Shown here: positions 25,996 through 36,120 of the stretch, in pieces
Numbering within the stretch: position 1 is the first letter of the stretch
Layout: the number at the start of each line of letters is the position of its first letter
Assembly: GCF_910592395.1 (NCBI RefSeq)
Contig: NC_088310.1
Span: forward strand, 9,431,501 to 9,495,500
Length of the DNA stretch: 64,000 bases
Origin: Lineus longissimus
Lineage: Eukaryota > Nemertea > Pilidiophora > Heteronemertea > Lineidae
Direction of reading: 5' to 3'
The notes under the pieces: model-generated
What the model was told of the DNA's origin: nothing
Databases searched by the model: none
Seen by the model: the letters and a program-made list of their open reading frames with translations, nothing else
Program-made: the position numbers and the translations under genes

Positions 25996-26374
25996 GCATA
26001 GTTACTTAATTGCTCCCTTGTGCAAAGTATGGGGGGGATACAGAGCCATTACAATAGAAAAGTTAAAGAAATTATATCTGCTGAAAAAGTTCCACTGTGC
26101 AGTACTGGATAAAAAAAGGTTTTAAATGTAAATACAGAAAGCATACCATTTATTGTTCAGCTTTTGTTGAAGTCATGTCTGTAAGATGTTTCCTTTAAGT
26201 ATGATGTATTGCTTTAAGTACTTGTAAGCATTTTCTACAAATGCACTGAAATAAATTGGTATTAAAAACCTTGTTTGGTTATTTTTGTTGTGGCTTGCTC
26301 ACATATTCTGATATCGCAAATCTGGAACTTAATTTACAAGAGCTCTATCTCGGATTCCGTAGCATTGGGCAACT

Positions 26375-26705
26375 AGGTGTATCACTTCCCTGGCTTAGAC
26401 TCCCAAGGCAGTCCATTGCGTTAACCTAATTGGATCTCCTTACTGGGCGACAAGACAAGGTCGCGGTCCGCTGTGTCAGGAGTGTTGGGATGCTGGTCCA
26501 TCAGAGATTCACTTCCTGTGCTAGCTTGGTACCCATGCATTTATACTTGCTGGTCAAGGGAAGGAATGTGCATTGTCAGGTGTCTTGCTCAATGGCACCG
26601 AGATGAATTGGCAGGAATCCATATAAGAGTCGAACCCATGTCCACCTGATTATGAGCCTGGTTCTCCTGGCAGAACTGTAACCGCTCTGCCACTGATTTC
26701 CCTTG
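26375..26705 (-). mobile_element. tRNA-derived SINE
   Basis: Minus strand: GTGGCAGAGCGGTTACAG (A-box-like) and GGACATGGGTTCGACTC (B-box) lie 40-50 bp apart, with a CTCATAATC anticodon-like loop. The body contains GAGCAAGACACCTGACAATG and GTATAAATGCATGGGTACC, sequences typical of widespread marine-animal SINEs. Its tail (GGACTGCCTTGGGAGTC) recurs at 26974-26992 in the opposite orientation. Confidence 0.6.
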
Positions 26706-26944
26706 TTGCATTTAAAGAGATCAAAACAATGCCTTCCCACATCTTCATACTGGGACTATCCAGAGAGTTCAATGGGTGACTGAGAATGTCCCCTAGTTCA
26801 GTCCTCCAGGAATAGGTGTAATGTTTCCTTCCTTATACAACTGATTTTCACTTCATGGGGCCTGTCAATCAGCCTGACGGTACCAAATAATTTGCTAAGA
26901 TAGACATCCCAAAATGTACACTCTGGCTGCATTGGGCTGGCATC

Positions 26945-26995
26945 GTCCTGTCGCCCATTAGGATGACGCAATGGACTGCCCTGGGAGTCTACCCA
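26945..26995 (+). mobile_element. SINE tail fragment, inverted relative to the 26.4-kb SINE
   Basis: CTGTCGCCCATTAGG and ACGCAATGGACTGCCCTGGG match the complement of 26394-26450. Only the tail is present. Confidence 0.5.
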
Positions 26996-27839
26996 AAATG
27001 GGACTGGCACAAAAGTTGCTCACCCAGAAATTTTTGGGGTGTCTGGTTCTCCCCAGAAAAAATATCCGTTTTAGAAGCCTGAAAAAGTCTTTTCTGGTCA
27101 TTTCCTGACATTTGGGAGAAGACAAACTTTGGAGACTGCGATAAAAGCTTCGTGGGCTGGAAGAGCGCCCAAAAAATGTGTCTTGATAAGCCAGCGGTGC
27201 ATCCTTCTTTTTCACAAATGCTGCCTGATGATTTTGGAAGCTGCCAGCTATCAGGACTATACCTGTCAGGACTACCTGTCAGCTTTATCAGGACTACCTA
27301 TCAGGATCTGCTTTTCCTCCTGATGTTTGACTGCCTTGGTGCTGTCACTGTATGAACTGGGAAGTTATCTGCGACGCCCTGCGATTGCCATAGTCATGAA
27401 TCTATGTCTTTTGGCCAATTCTTTTTTCGTCAATTTGTGAATGGACGCCTCGGAAATAATTAAATTGGTGGGGATTGGAAGTTGAAATATTCTGATATAA
27501 ATGAGCAGCAGAGTCAAAATAAGAGGAGTTGGTGGAGTGAAAAAATACTCCCTGGGAATGGGATAGAAAAAGCTTCCAACTGGAAGAGTCAATAAGTTGG
27601 AATTTTGATAACCAACTGGAAGAGTTAGACTACAAAATACCCTGGGATCTGTAAGTAACTTCCACATAGATAGCTGAAAGAGTGATGATGTCACAAGAAT
27701 GAGCATGGTCGGTGGCCTTAGCTGGTATTTGATAACCAGCTGGAAGAGTTGAAACGCCTCAAAGTAATAGTAAGCAGTCCTTTTACAATACTGAACCTGA
27801 AGATGAAATTGATATGGGCTGTCTGTTAATCTTTTGTGC

Positions 27840-28024
27840 TTTGGATGCGCATCCGGATGCTAACTACTGTTCCCAGCTCTGATAATTACACAGCTACCTC
27901 TGTCAGCTGGTTATCGATTCAGTCATCCAGCTGGTTATTGAGCGATGTCTCTGCCAGCTGGTTGTCAAATATCCGATCATGTGACTGGGCATGCGTAGTT
28001 TATTGGAAACCTAAAAAAGAAGCG
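27840..28024 (+). promoter_or_regulatory. Probable ATP6V1D proximal promoter and 5' leader with an M-box/CLEAR-like E-box
   Basis: The 185 bp before the ATP6V1D start contain TCATGTGAC at 27977-27985, about 40 bp before the ATG. This matches the MITF/TFE M-box core and resembles a CLEAR site. Beside it, GGGCATGCG at 27987-27995 is NRF1-like. No TATA box is evident. V-ATPase genes belong to the TFEB/CLEAR network in vertebrates; regulation here is inferred from the motif only. The transcription start is not visible, so the E-box could lie in the leader. Confidence 0.4.
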
Positions 28025-31000
28025 ATGTCTGGCAGGAGTGATAGACTCAGCGTTTTCCCTTCGAGGATGTGAGTATTAGTGTATATGATGAAACATCTTA
28101 ATAGTTTATGTCATATTCATTCTCTAGAAACTAAAAATGGGTCACTTCAACTTATTGTTTCGTGTGAAAAATGCAACTGAATCTGGCTGGCTTCCAGAGT
28201 GTCCGAATTTAAGTAGCATTTCTACAGCATATTATCTATACTCGATTGTCGGATGGACAACTGCCCACTTCATTTTGATCTCCCTGGCCCCACACGTGTT
28301 GAGTATCCTTGTACCCTGAGATTTTGATAGGCACTCTCCAGTTGGTACAATAATCTCAAATCCCCTCTCCCGGTCCCTCTTCATTTTGCTGTATTTAGTG
28401 TATCAATAATCCAAAACGACACTAAATTCGCCTCGGTACCGCCTACCAGATTGCCCGTTTGCGGATAACATATATGATGACGATGGTACAGTTTGCACAT
28501 AACTCACCAATCAGCTAACAGAGCCAGCAAATGACGTTGCACAACTGATGATGCATGAATTACCTCATTTGCTGGCTCTGTTAACTGATTGGTCATTTAT
28601 GCGCGAACCGTACCATCGGCATATCCGGGACCGATGTTCTTCAATGTCGTCCAACCCCTGGAGTTGGACCTGTCTTGACCCTGGGGCCCGGACTGTCAGT
28701 GGTCTCCGATAATGGGTCAGTTAAAGAGATTCTTTCAAGAGTTACAGGTCTCTTAAATGAGAACAGGTGCTAAAAACAAAATATTTCTAATGTTGTTGGT
28801 CGGACGACCATTTTTTGAACAAAATCCACCTGAATACACTAAAACATAACCGCATGCCTCAAGTTACTGGTCCCTCAGGTTAGCAATATCGTCATAATTA
28901 AACATCTTTTTGTTTTAGGGCCCTTACTATAATGAAGGGACGCCTCAAGGGAGCTCAGAAAGGCCATAGTTTACTGAAGAAGAAGGCTGATGCTTTGACC
29001 TTGCGGTTCAGGATGATATTGACGAAGATTATCGAGGTTTGTTGATTGTTGCCAAAATTCATGCATGATTATGTCATGAAGTACTAGGAAACAGTAAATG
29101 GGATCCAATTGTCAAAATGAGGCATAAGTTATATACCCCCATGCCAAAATAAGGGGGGATATGTCCCCCTCTTCTTGAAGCAAAGGTAGAAACCCTGTGA
29201 TATATTTGCTTGGTCTGCGGTGGTCATGATCGCTGGTGCCTGGGACAAGAGTCTGTGATTGCACAGACCTGGGATCATTATCAAACCCAATGATCACCGG
29301 TTTTACCAGTACATGAGAGATATTTTTGTCACACTGGCAGCTACATTTGTGTTGTTGTCGCAGGTTGTTGTACGTGACAAAAATCGCTTGTTTGCCTGGC
29401 GCTGAACTTGCTGCAAAATCTCTTTCAGACTAAGCAGAAAATGGGCGAAGTGATGAAAGATGCTGCATTCTCATTAGCTGAAGCCAAATTCACCACCGGA
29501 GATTTCAACCATCTAGTCATACAGAATGTGAATAAAGCACAGATCAAAGTCCGACAACGGAAGGATAATGTCGCTGGCGTCTCCCTGCCCATCTTTGAAC
29601 ACTACACCGATGGAAGTGATAGTAAGTACGGTTGAGGCGTACAGGTTGCAGGTTTGATATTATTAGGATTTCAAAAGTACATGTAGCATAAGTTAATGTT
29701 GCTGAGGACTACAGTAAGTTGTAAGATTGCAGAAATGTTCACTAATAAGCTACGTACTATCTGACACTCTGTGGACTTTCGAATGGACCCCAGTTAACTC
29801 TGTTGTGTGCCTGGGAGAAAATCGATTGAAGATACTTTTATCTATCCACTGTTTCTATGAGGAAAAAATGAATTAAAACAAAATCATCATCTTAAAGACC
29901 TATGCCGTTAGTTTTCTTTGGTGGTCGTTTCCATGAAAATAACACACGCCATTGCCATGAGGGCACCAAAGAAAACTTGCAACGTTTGGCAGATTTGCTA
30001 AGATTGATATGAAAACCTACCATGTGGATTATAGTATTCTCATATTACAATTGCACACATATACCCTAAATTTACATGCAGCGATCGGGAAAATTGATGC
30101 GCGCATTCAAACATGTACTTATGCATTATGACTGGTTATTAGTATCGTCTGGTGTTTAGATAAACGCACTAGATTGAGTGAAACGGATAAATATACATGC
30201 AGGAAGGGCATAGGCGTTTAAGGAATCCACACTTATTTTTCTCGAGTCATGAATTATGATGTCTTGTTTTGTGCTTCAGGTTATGAACTGACTGGTCTAT
30301 CCCGAGGCGGCCAGCAGATCGACAAACTGAAGAAGAACTACAGTAAAGCCGTAGAACTTCTAGTGGAGTTGGCATCACTACAGACGTCGTTTATCACTCT
30401 AGATGAAGTTATCAAATTAACCAACAGGAGAGTTAATGCTATAGAGTATGGTAAGTTAAAGATGTTCTTTGGAATATCTCGACAAAAGGTCACATCTATT
30501 TCATCAATGCAAAACACAAGTGTGATAATGCCTGGCATTTCACCCAATATTTCACCTCAGGGAGTCAAAAGTTGGTTTGCCACAGCTCCAAAATCACGAT
30601 CTCGGGCCGTGTGAAGGTTGAAGGATTGAAAAATAATCGGATGTCTGTCGGGACGCAATGACGTTACAACACGAACGACAGGGTTGATTCTAAACACCTT
30701 TTTACTACACTACAGGAACACCTGTGGGAAGATAATCATTTCATTGGGTGCACAGGTGTTCCTGTCTTGCTAAGTGAATTTGAAGAAGGTATCAATATGT
30801 TCTACTGTACATCACTGGGTGTTTTCCAAACCTACCCTGTGAAGGTTGAAATCACTGGCACATTTGTAACACCTTCCCCTACTCACCGTTGTACTCTTCA
30901 AACTTACTAGCTTACTTACGAACAATGCTTACAGTCACGACAGTATTCAAACAGACTGCAGTTTTGTACGATTTCACATGGAAAAAAGCATAACCCTAAC

Positions 31001-31839
31001 ATAGAACGTTATTTTTCACAACTTGATTTAAATGTGATTTCTTTGCAGTTATCATTCCTAGGATTCAGAGGACTTTAGAATACATCACATCAGAGTTAGA
31101 CGAAAGAGAGCGAGAGGAATTCTACAGGTATGTCAGTTTAAGTGATCGTATTCTTGCCTTCCGGTTGTAGATGGTCCTCATACAGCCGTCATCACTATCA
31201 AGAAAAGAGGCTGGAGTGGACTAAAATCAGTTCCTGGGTTTCTCCTTTAGGTTCCTTGTCTCAGATATCAAACCTTTGGTGTTGGTCTTTCTCTTCATCC
31301 AGTCCGACTTTGTGGAATCAGCACCATCAAAGATTCATTTAGCTAAGTCCTGTGAGACCTGCAAGTCACTCTTGAAGACCTGCCCATTACGTTAGTTACA
31401 GGTGTGACTTGAAAGTTAGAAACATGGTTGCAGATTATTCCTTTGCTGAGTACCGTTAGTATTTTACTTATGCCAATTTTGCGTAATGTTAGTTATAAGA
31501 TAATTTGAGATACATGTACATGAACATTTTCATCAACACCATGGAATTCTCTCCTTGGAGATAATCTCTTTTGTCCTTTTACCAAGGCCGTTCTGCAATT
31601 ACCCCTTCCCCTTTTTATCTCTTGAAAGTTTTGAACGGTTCTTCATCCACTTAAACTTGAATGATGATTTGGTCCTTATTTTCTTGATTAGACTAAAGAA
31701 GATTCAGGAAAAGAAGAAGATAATTAAAGAAAAGAAAGAGTTGCTTCGTTTAGCATTGAAAGCTAAGGGTCTCGAGCCTGATGAAGCACCTAACTTGATT
31801 GACGATGATAGGGACGAGGACCTTCTCTTCAACAACTGA
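28025..31839 (+). CDS. ATP6V1D: V-type proton ATPase subunit D (V1 central rotor stalk)
   Basis: Six coding exons: 28025-28068, 28919-29036, 29429-29621, 30280-30450, 31049-31127 and 31692-31839. They total 753 nt (250 aa plus TGA), close to the usual animal length of about 247. Every junction has GT/AG and keeps phase. Family landmarks occur in order: FPSRM at the N-terminus, [14 protein letters not shown] in exon 2, [16 protein letters not shown] and QNVNKAQ in exon 3, [11 protein letters not shown] and TNRRVNAIE in exon 4, [12 protein letters not shown] in exon 5, and a Lys/Glu-rich coiled coil ending DEDLLFNN in exon 6. Known role: subunit D forms, with F, the rotating shaft that couples ATP hydrolysis in V1 to proton pumping through V0 in endosomes and lysosomes. 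The start is the only in-frame Met that gives the family N-terminus MSG; it has a purine at -3. Intact, with no odd residues seen. Identification is firm. Confidence 0.97.
28481..28618. mobile_element. Hairpin element in ATP6V1D intron 1
   Basis: Arms 28481-28535 (CGATGGTAC, then CACCAATCAG, then GAGCCAGCAAATGA) and 28565-28618 (their complement) leave a 30-bp loop. A foldback MITE is the simplest reading. Confidence 0.65.
29922..30150 (+). repeat. Dispersed repeat copy 2 in ATP6V1D intron 3
   Basis: Shares CACACATATACCCTAAATTT, CATGCAGCGATCGGGAAAA and GCATTATGACTGG with 8463-8670, at moderate divergence. Confidence 0.45.
30712..30765. repeat. Short inverted repeat in ATP6V1D intron 4
   Basis: ACAGGAACACCTGTG (30712-30726) and CACAGGTGTTCCTGT (30751-30765) form a 15-bp perfect stem around 24 bp. 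Confidence 0.6.
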
Positions 31840-31875
31840 CAAAGGTGAGACCGTGTCTGTTGGCGTAGGGTTGTG

Positions 31876-32057
31876 GAGTAGAACCTCTCTATTAAGGACA
31901 CCCTTGGGACTGACAAATGCTGTCCTAAATTTAGAGGTGTCCTGAATACAGAGGTCAAATTCAATGGAAATGACGGAAGTGGGACCACGTGTGTTGGATA
32001 TCCTTTATAGAGTGTGTCCTTAGTAAAGAGGTGTCCGCTAAGGGAGGTCCCACTGTA
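31876..32057 (-). mobile_element. MITE family B copy just after ATP6V1D
   Basis: GTAGAACCTCTCTATTAAGG at the left; GGAGGTCCCACTGTA at the right end. It starts about 37 bp after the ATP6V1D stop codon, so it is probably transcribed in that gene's 3' UTR. Orientation is assigned from the GAGGTCAAATTCAATGG core, the complement of the 22,977 copy. Confidence 0.75.
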
Positions 32058-35000
32058 CTTTTACTTTTACCAAAAGGCATTGGTTCCTTCCTTATGACTC
32101 ATGAGGGATAGAAGACGGGTTGGTGTAATGGAGGTAGTCAGTGTAAACCCTATTCCTCCTCCCACCCACTCGGGAGGGATGGTGGGCTGGGGTTCTGGGC
32201 AAAAACTAAGGGAAGCCACTTCAAATCACGCCATAATGGTGTGTTTCAGCCAATCGGCTGCTGTGGCTAATGCCCAGCCACATGTCGGGGACCTTCCTGC
32301 AGCCGAGGAGTTGTCCGGGCACAACTTAGGACACATGAGGTTGCCAAATGTTCTTCAAATGGTCTCCAGTTTGTTTCTGACGACGACAAATAGCCCAATA
32401 ATACTTGTACCAGTAGAGGCAATAGTTGCCCCTCAGCTGTCAATGCAATATTTTAAATTTCATCATCTCTTCCAGGTGATATGTGAGGTGCTGTGCTGAC
32501 TAGGGTGGTTGCGGGCAGTCGACGTTGAATCTGCAAGGTGTTAGAAAAGACGTTGGCAATTTTTCTTCATTGTGCTATACTCTATGATATTTGGTTAAAT
32601 GTATATATTGTATGAAAGATACACCTCGGATTGATAATTTTGGTATCTATGGTAATGTAAAACGAAATAGATGAGAGAAGGAGCAAGCACGTCTGTTCTC
32701 GACAAGGTATGACCTTTTGGTCTCAATTTACTGGACTGATTAGTCACCTGGTCCGTGATACCTAACCTCGTCCCAAGCTATGGTAATGTATTTGAGGAGT
32801 GTCATCGCAAAATAATATATCTGGTTTTTGCAATTTTAGAAAGATGGCTTCGACAATTGTAGCTTATCTGAAAGTGCAATGGAAATTTTTGAAAAGTTTT
32901 ATTTTTTGCCTGAATTTGGAGGAGAGATCAGTCATTGTGTGGGCAATGATATGGTTAACTGTGTTGGATATGGTACACATTGCGTTTTACAATGAAACTA
33001 TTTAGATTCTCCACTTCTACTCCTTCGATTTTTTAGGAGACAGTCAATTTTTATTGACAAAATGTAGTGTAATTTAGGCTGTTGGGTGTCATTTGAACAA
33101 GTGTCGAAATCCTACCGTTTCCATGAGTCAACATGGAGATAGTTCCTTGCCCAGTGGCATGTTGTGATATTGGTGCAGGGTCGGTCTTTCCGAAGAAAAA
33201 CTCCAGCATGTTAATTGATTTTCATCGTCATTCCAGTATAAACATGGCCGCAAGTTGGGTCTTTGCCTTTTGAATTATGAATGGAACGTTACTGTATCAT
33301 CGCTGACAGTGTATTTCATCTCAAGGGATGAGAGTCATCACCGTTTATTTCTGAGTTGTATAAATGTGTACTCTAGCAGCCAATGCTTGCATTTTCAAAA
33401 TGAAAATGTCAACCTACAAATTTGGCTTATCGAGTTGCTGAGAAATCTGTTTCTTCTTATCCAACTGCAGAGGAAAAGTTGCTTCATTATTACCAGCAGG
33501 TCGTCCTTGGTTGTCTAATCAAGACAACTGGAGTAGACTGAATCCCAAGGAGACGGAAACCAAAGGTAGCAGCCAAGAGTTTTGAACATTATTTGAGGTC
33601 TACTCCAGCAGTCCTGATTAGACGAGGAGGAATAACGGGGAGAGGTGTTATTTCTATTTTTCAAGTGCTTGAAGTGAACTTTTGCCATTACCTAGTGGTT
33701 GCGACACCAAGGACCGCTGCGATCAAAACAAGACTTGGCATGTTTTCCATTACAAAGATTAACCTCCTTTGGCCAAGGCCTTTTAGAATGTGCAATCATT
33801 AATCTTCACTGCAATCAGTTGAGTGTCTGTCGAATTCCTCAGCATACTTCAGCATTCTGCAAGTAAAGCAAGTTTTAGTGTCCGCCTCCACTAGTCATTG
33901 GTGTTGTACGATGTTCTGTATATTTTGTATATAAACTGAGATCTTAGAAGTCCTCAGTGGGTAGAATATTCTCTTTACTGCTAGGGCATTTGCCTGGTAA
34001 TAGTATGTGTAACGATTGCCAGTAAAATGTCTTCAGAAATGCCCTTGTGGTGATGTCAACAATAACGTAAACAAGATGCTGCCACATTCTTGAATAATGT
34101 CAGCTGATATCATTGCACGGATGGGTAATGAGCTTCTCCAGCTGTTGAAAATAATGTCGGGGTTTCATGTGCACAACATGTGTGTTGTAAGGTGTCATCT
34201 TGCAGGTCTTGGGTCTTACGATTCAAAATGATCATCGAATCATCATTTTCTCCAAATTACATTTCAATGTTGACAACTTCATAAGAGCCTTTGCATATGT
34301 GATGAGACTGACCAATGTTGTCCTCAATAGAAATGTGTTATTATATAAATTAGAGAGGTTAAATTTGCTGGAAATGCTTAATTCCAGACAAAACATCAGT
34401 CCTTAGTTTAGAGGCTGTCCTGCTTATAGAAATGTCAGTAAAGGACAACAAATTATGTGAATAGGATGGAAATATTTATCAATAAATGCATTGTACTCAG
34501 ATGTAATTGTTGTTTCTGTGTTCTTGGACAAGACGCTTTCCATTGTTCTCCTGTAAGAAGGACAGCGGTGTGGATAAAAATCTCAAAAAGAAGGTTGGGT
34601 TGCCTTCTATGACAGAGTGCAAGTGGATTAGGCTTTGATCAATGGAGATGGACATTCCACATTTATGAGAGGCCTTATACAGTAATGCGCTTGTGACAAA
34701 CTTGAGCTGTTGTCTATCCTCTTTACTGCTGACCAGCTGTGGTGTAAACCACAATGGATGCCAAGGATATTGTCAGTCCCAAACTATAGTGATGAGACTT
34801 ACTGAGGAGCGCTGCAGTCATCTGTTTCAACCAGTTCAGTAGCTGGGGACAGCTGCATTTCCAGAAGCTGAGAGTTCGAAAACTATTGATATAAGTCAAT
34901 TCAGTGAACCTGGTATGAATGTAGCAAGCAAACACAGGCAGTGGGACAAAATATCGCCTTCTCAGTACTGACAATTAAGTATTGCCAGTAAGGGAGACAT

Positions 35001-36048
35001 TGGGGAATTCCAAGATCGATAGACAGTGGGAACATTTTGAAGTCCATTCAACTGCTGCCTGTGGAGTAGGCCCAACAGGCTATTTGGAAGACAGCACCTC
35101 GGCGGCCGAGTTGGAATCAGTCTAGCTTATGACAACAAAACAACGTTAGATTTTTGTGAAGTTTTTGAAAAACTTTCCTTTCTATTTTCTCAGATTTCTT
35201 TTGATTCTATGGTTTATTTTCTTGATACTAAGTCTTGACATGTCAGTTTCTAGAGCCCATATTACTAGTAGCTAACTATGATTAAATATCAATTGACTAA
35301 ATAGGTAAAAAAATGTTTTTTTCTCCCCCGAGAAATCAGCCTACATATATATAATACATTAACAGTGCCAAAACAATTAGGCCCTATGATAACAAAACTG
35401 AAAACAGTCACAGGATACTGTCATCATCCGAGATCAGGACAGTCAAAATGCCACAACTCATCATGGAAACTATGAAAAGGTTGGGTGAACTTGACCCAAA
35501 TACTCACTATCTGCTGGCTGCTGGAAGTTGACGTAGGCATGATACATCATGACATAGGCCTACACACAGCATAGGCAGCACAGCCACACACAGGCATTGG
35601 TGAAGGACTTATGTCCCCATGATTCTAGCATCTATCTTTCCATTTACGCCACACCACTCAAGCACTATTTACACGATACACAGCTATTGCACGGTATACG
35701 CCTACCTTACACTACAATAGTTTGTAGGCCTGCATGAAAGAGTTGAGTATCTTTTTTCTTGACTTGTGTGACGTAGTGTCTGTGAACACAGGCTGAGGCA
35801 TCTGTGAAGGACTCTATGATTCGAGGGACTATCTTTCCATTTACACCACCATTATACAGTATGTACAGCTGAGTTGTTCAAAACAACGTTAACTTTAACA
35901 GCGCTGTAAGTCTTAACGTGAAAATTTCTGCTAATCAGCCTAATTGAGGCCCCTGCACCAGGCAGAGTAAGCCACCGCTGGCCACAACAAGTTGTGAAAA
36001 TAACCGCCTTGTAGGCATAAAGTAACACTTGGTGCTTATTTCTTGCAG
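32058..36048. other. ATP6V1D-POLH intergenic region
   Basis: No gene is supported. There is an imperfect inverted repeat near 33.51-33.62 kb (TGTCTAATCAAGACAACTGG and its partner) and an imperfect duplication (35,510-35,660 against 35,760-35,860, sharing CTATCTTTCCATTTAC). The POLH promoter and first noncoding exon should lie in the last kilobase. Confidence 0.45.
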
Positions 36049-36120
36049 AAGAGATGAGATGAAGCTCATTACCCAAAGACAGTTCACTATTTAGTCTGTG
36101 GTGTACCAATATAGGCCAAA
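36049..36120 (+). promoter_or_regulatory. Likely POLH 5' UTR portion of the start-codon exon
   Basis: A good acceptor (TTATTTCTTGCAG) ends at 36048, and 72 bp of noncoding sequence follow to the POLH ATG. This suggests that the first exon is noncoding and lies further upstream, as in vertebrate POLH. The upstream exon was not located. Confidence 0.45.

Noticed and set aside
26630-26705. Functional tRNA gene
   Set aside because: A- and B-box-like sequences are present but acceptor and anticodon stems do not pair well, and the sequence continues into a SINE body.
27365-27706. 113-codon minus-strand frame near the ATP6V1D promoter
   Set aside because: Low-complexity hydrophobic peptide overlapping degenerate CAACTGGAAGAG repeats; no homology recognised.
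32101-32499. 132-codon plus-strand frame after ATP6V1D
   Set aside because: No conserved motif or splice support; probably chance within the 3' flank.
33475-33545. Exon-like segment after CTGCAG with a Gln/Tyr/Leu-rich peptide
   Set aside because: It overlaps an inverted repeat (33.51-33.62 kb) and has no donor in phase or recognised family.
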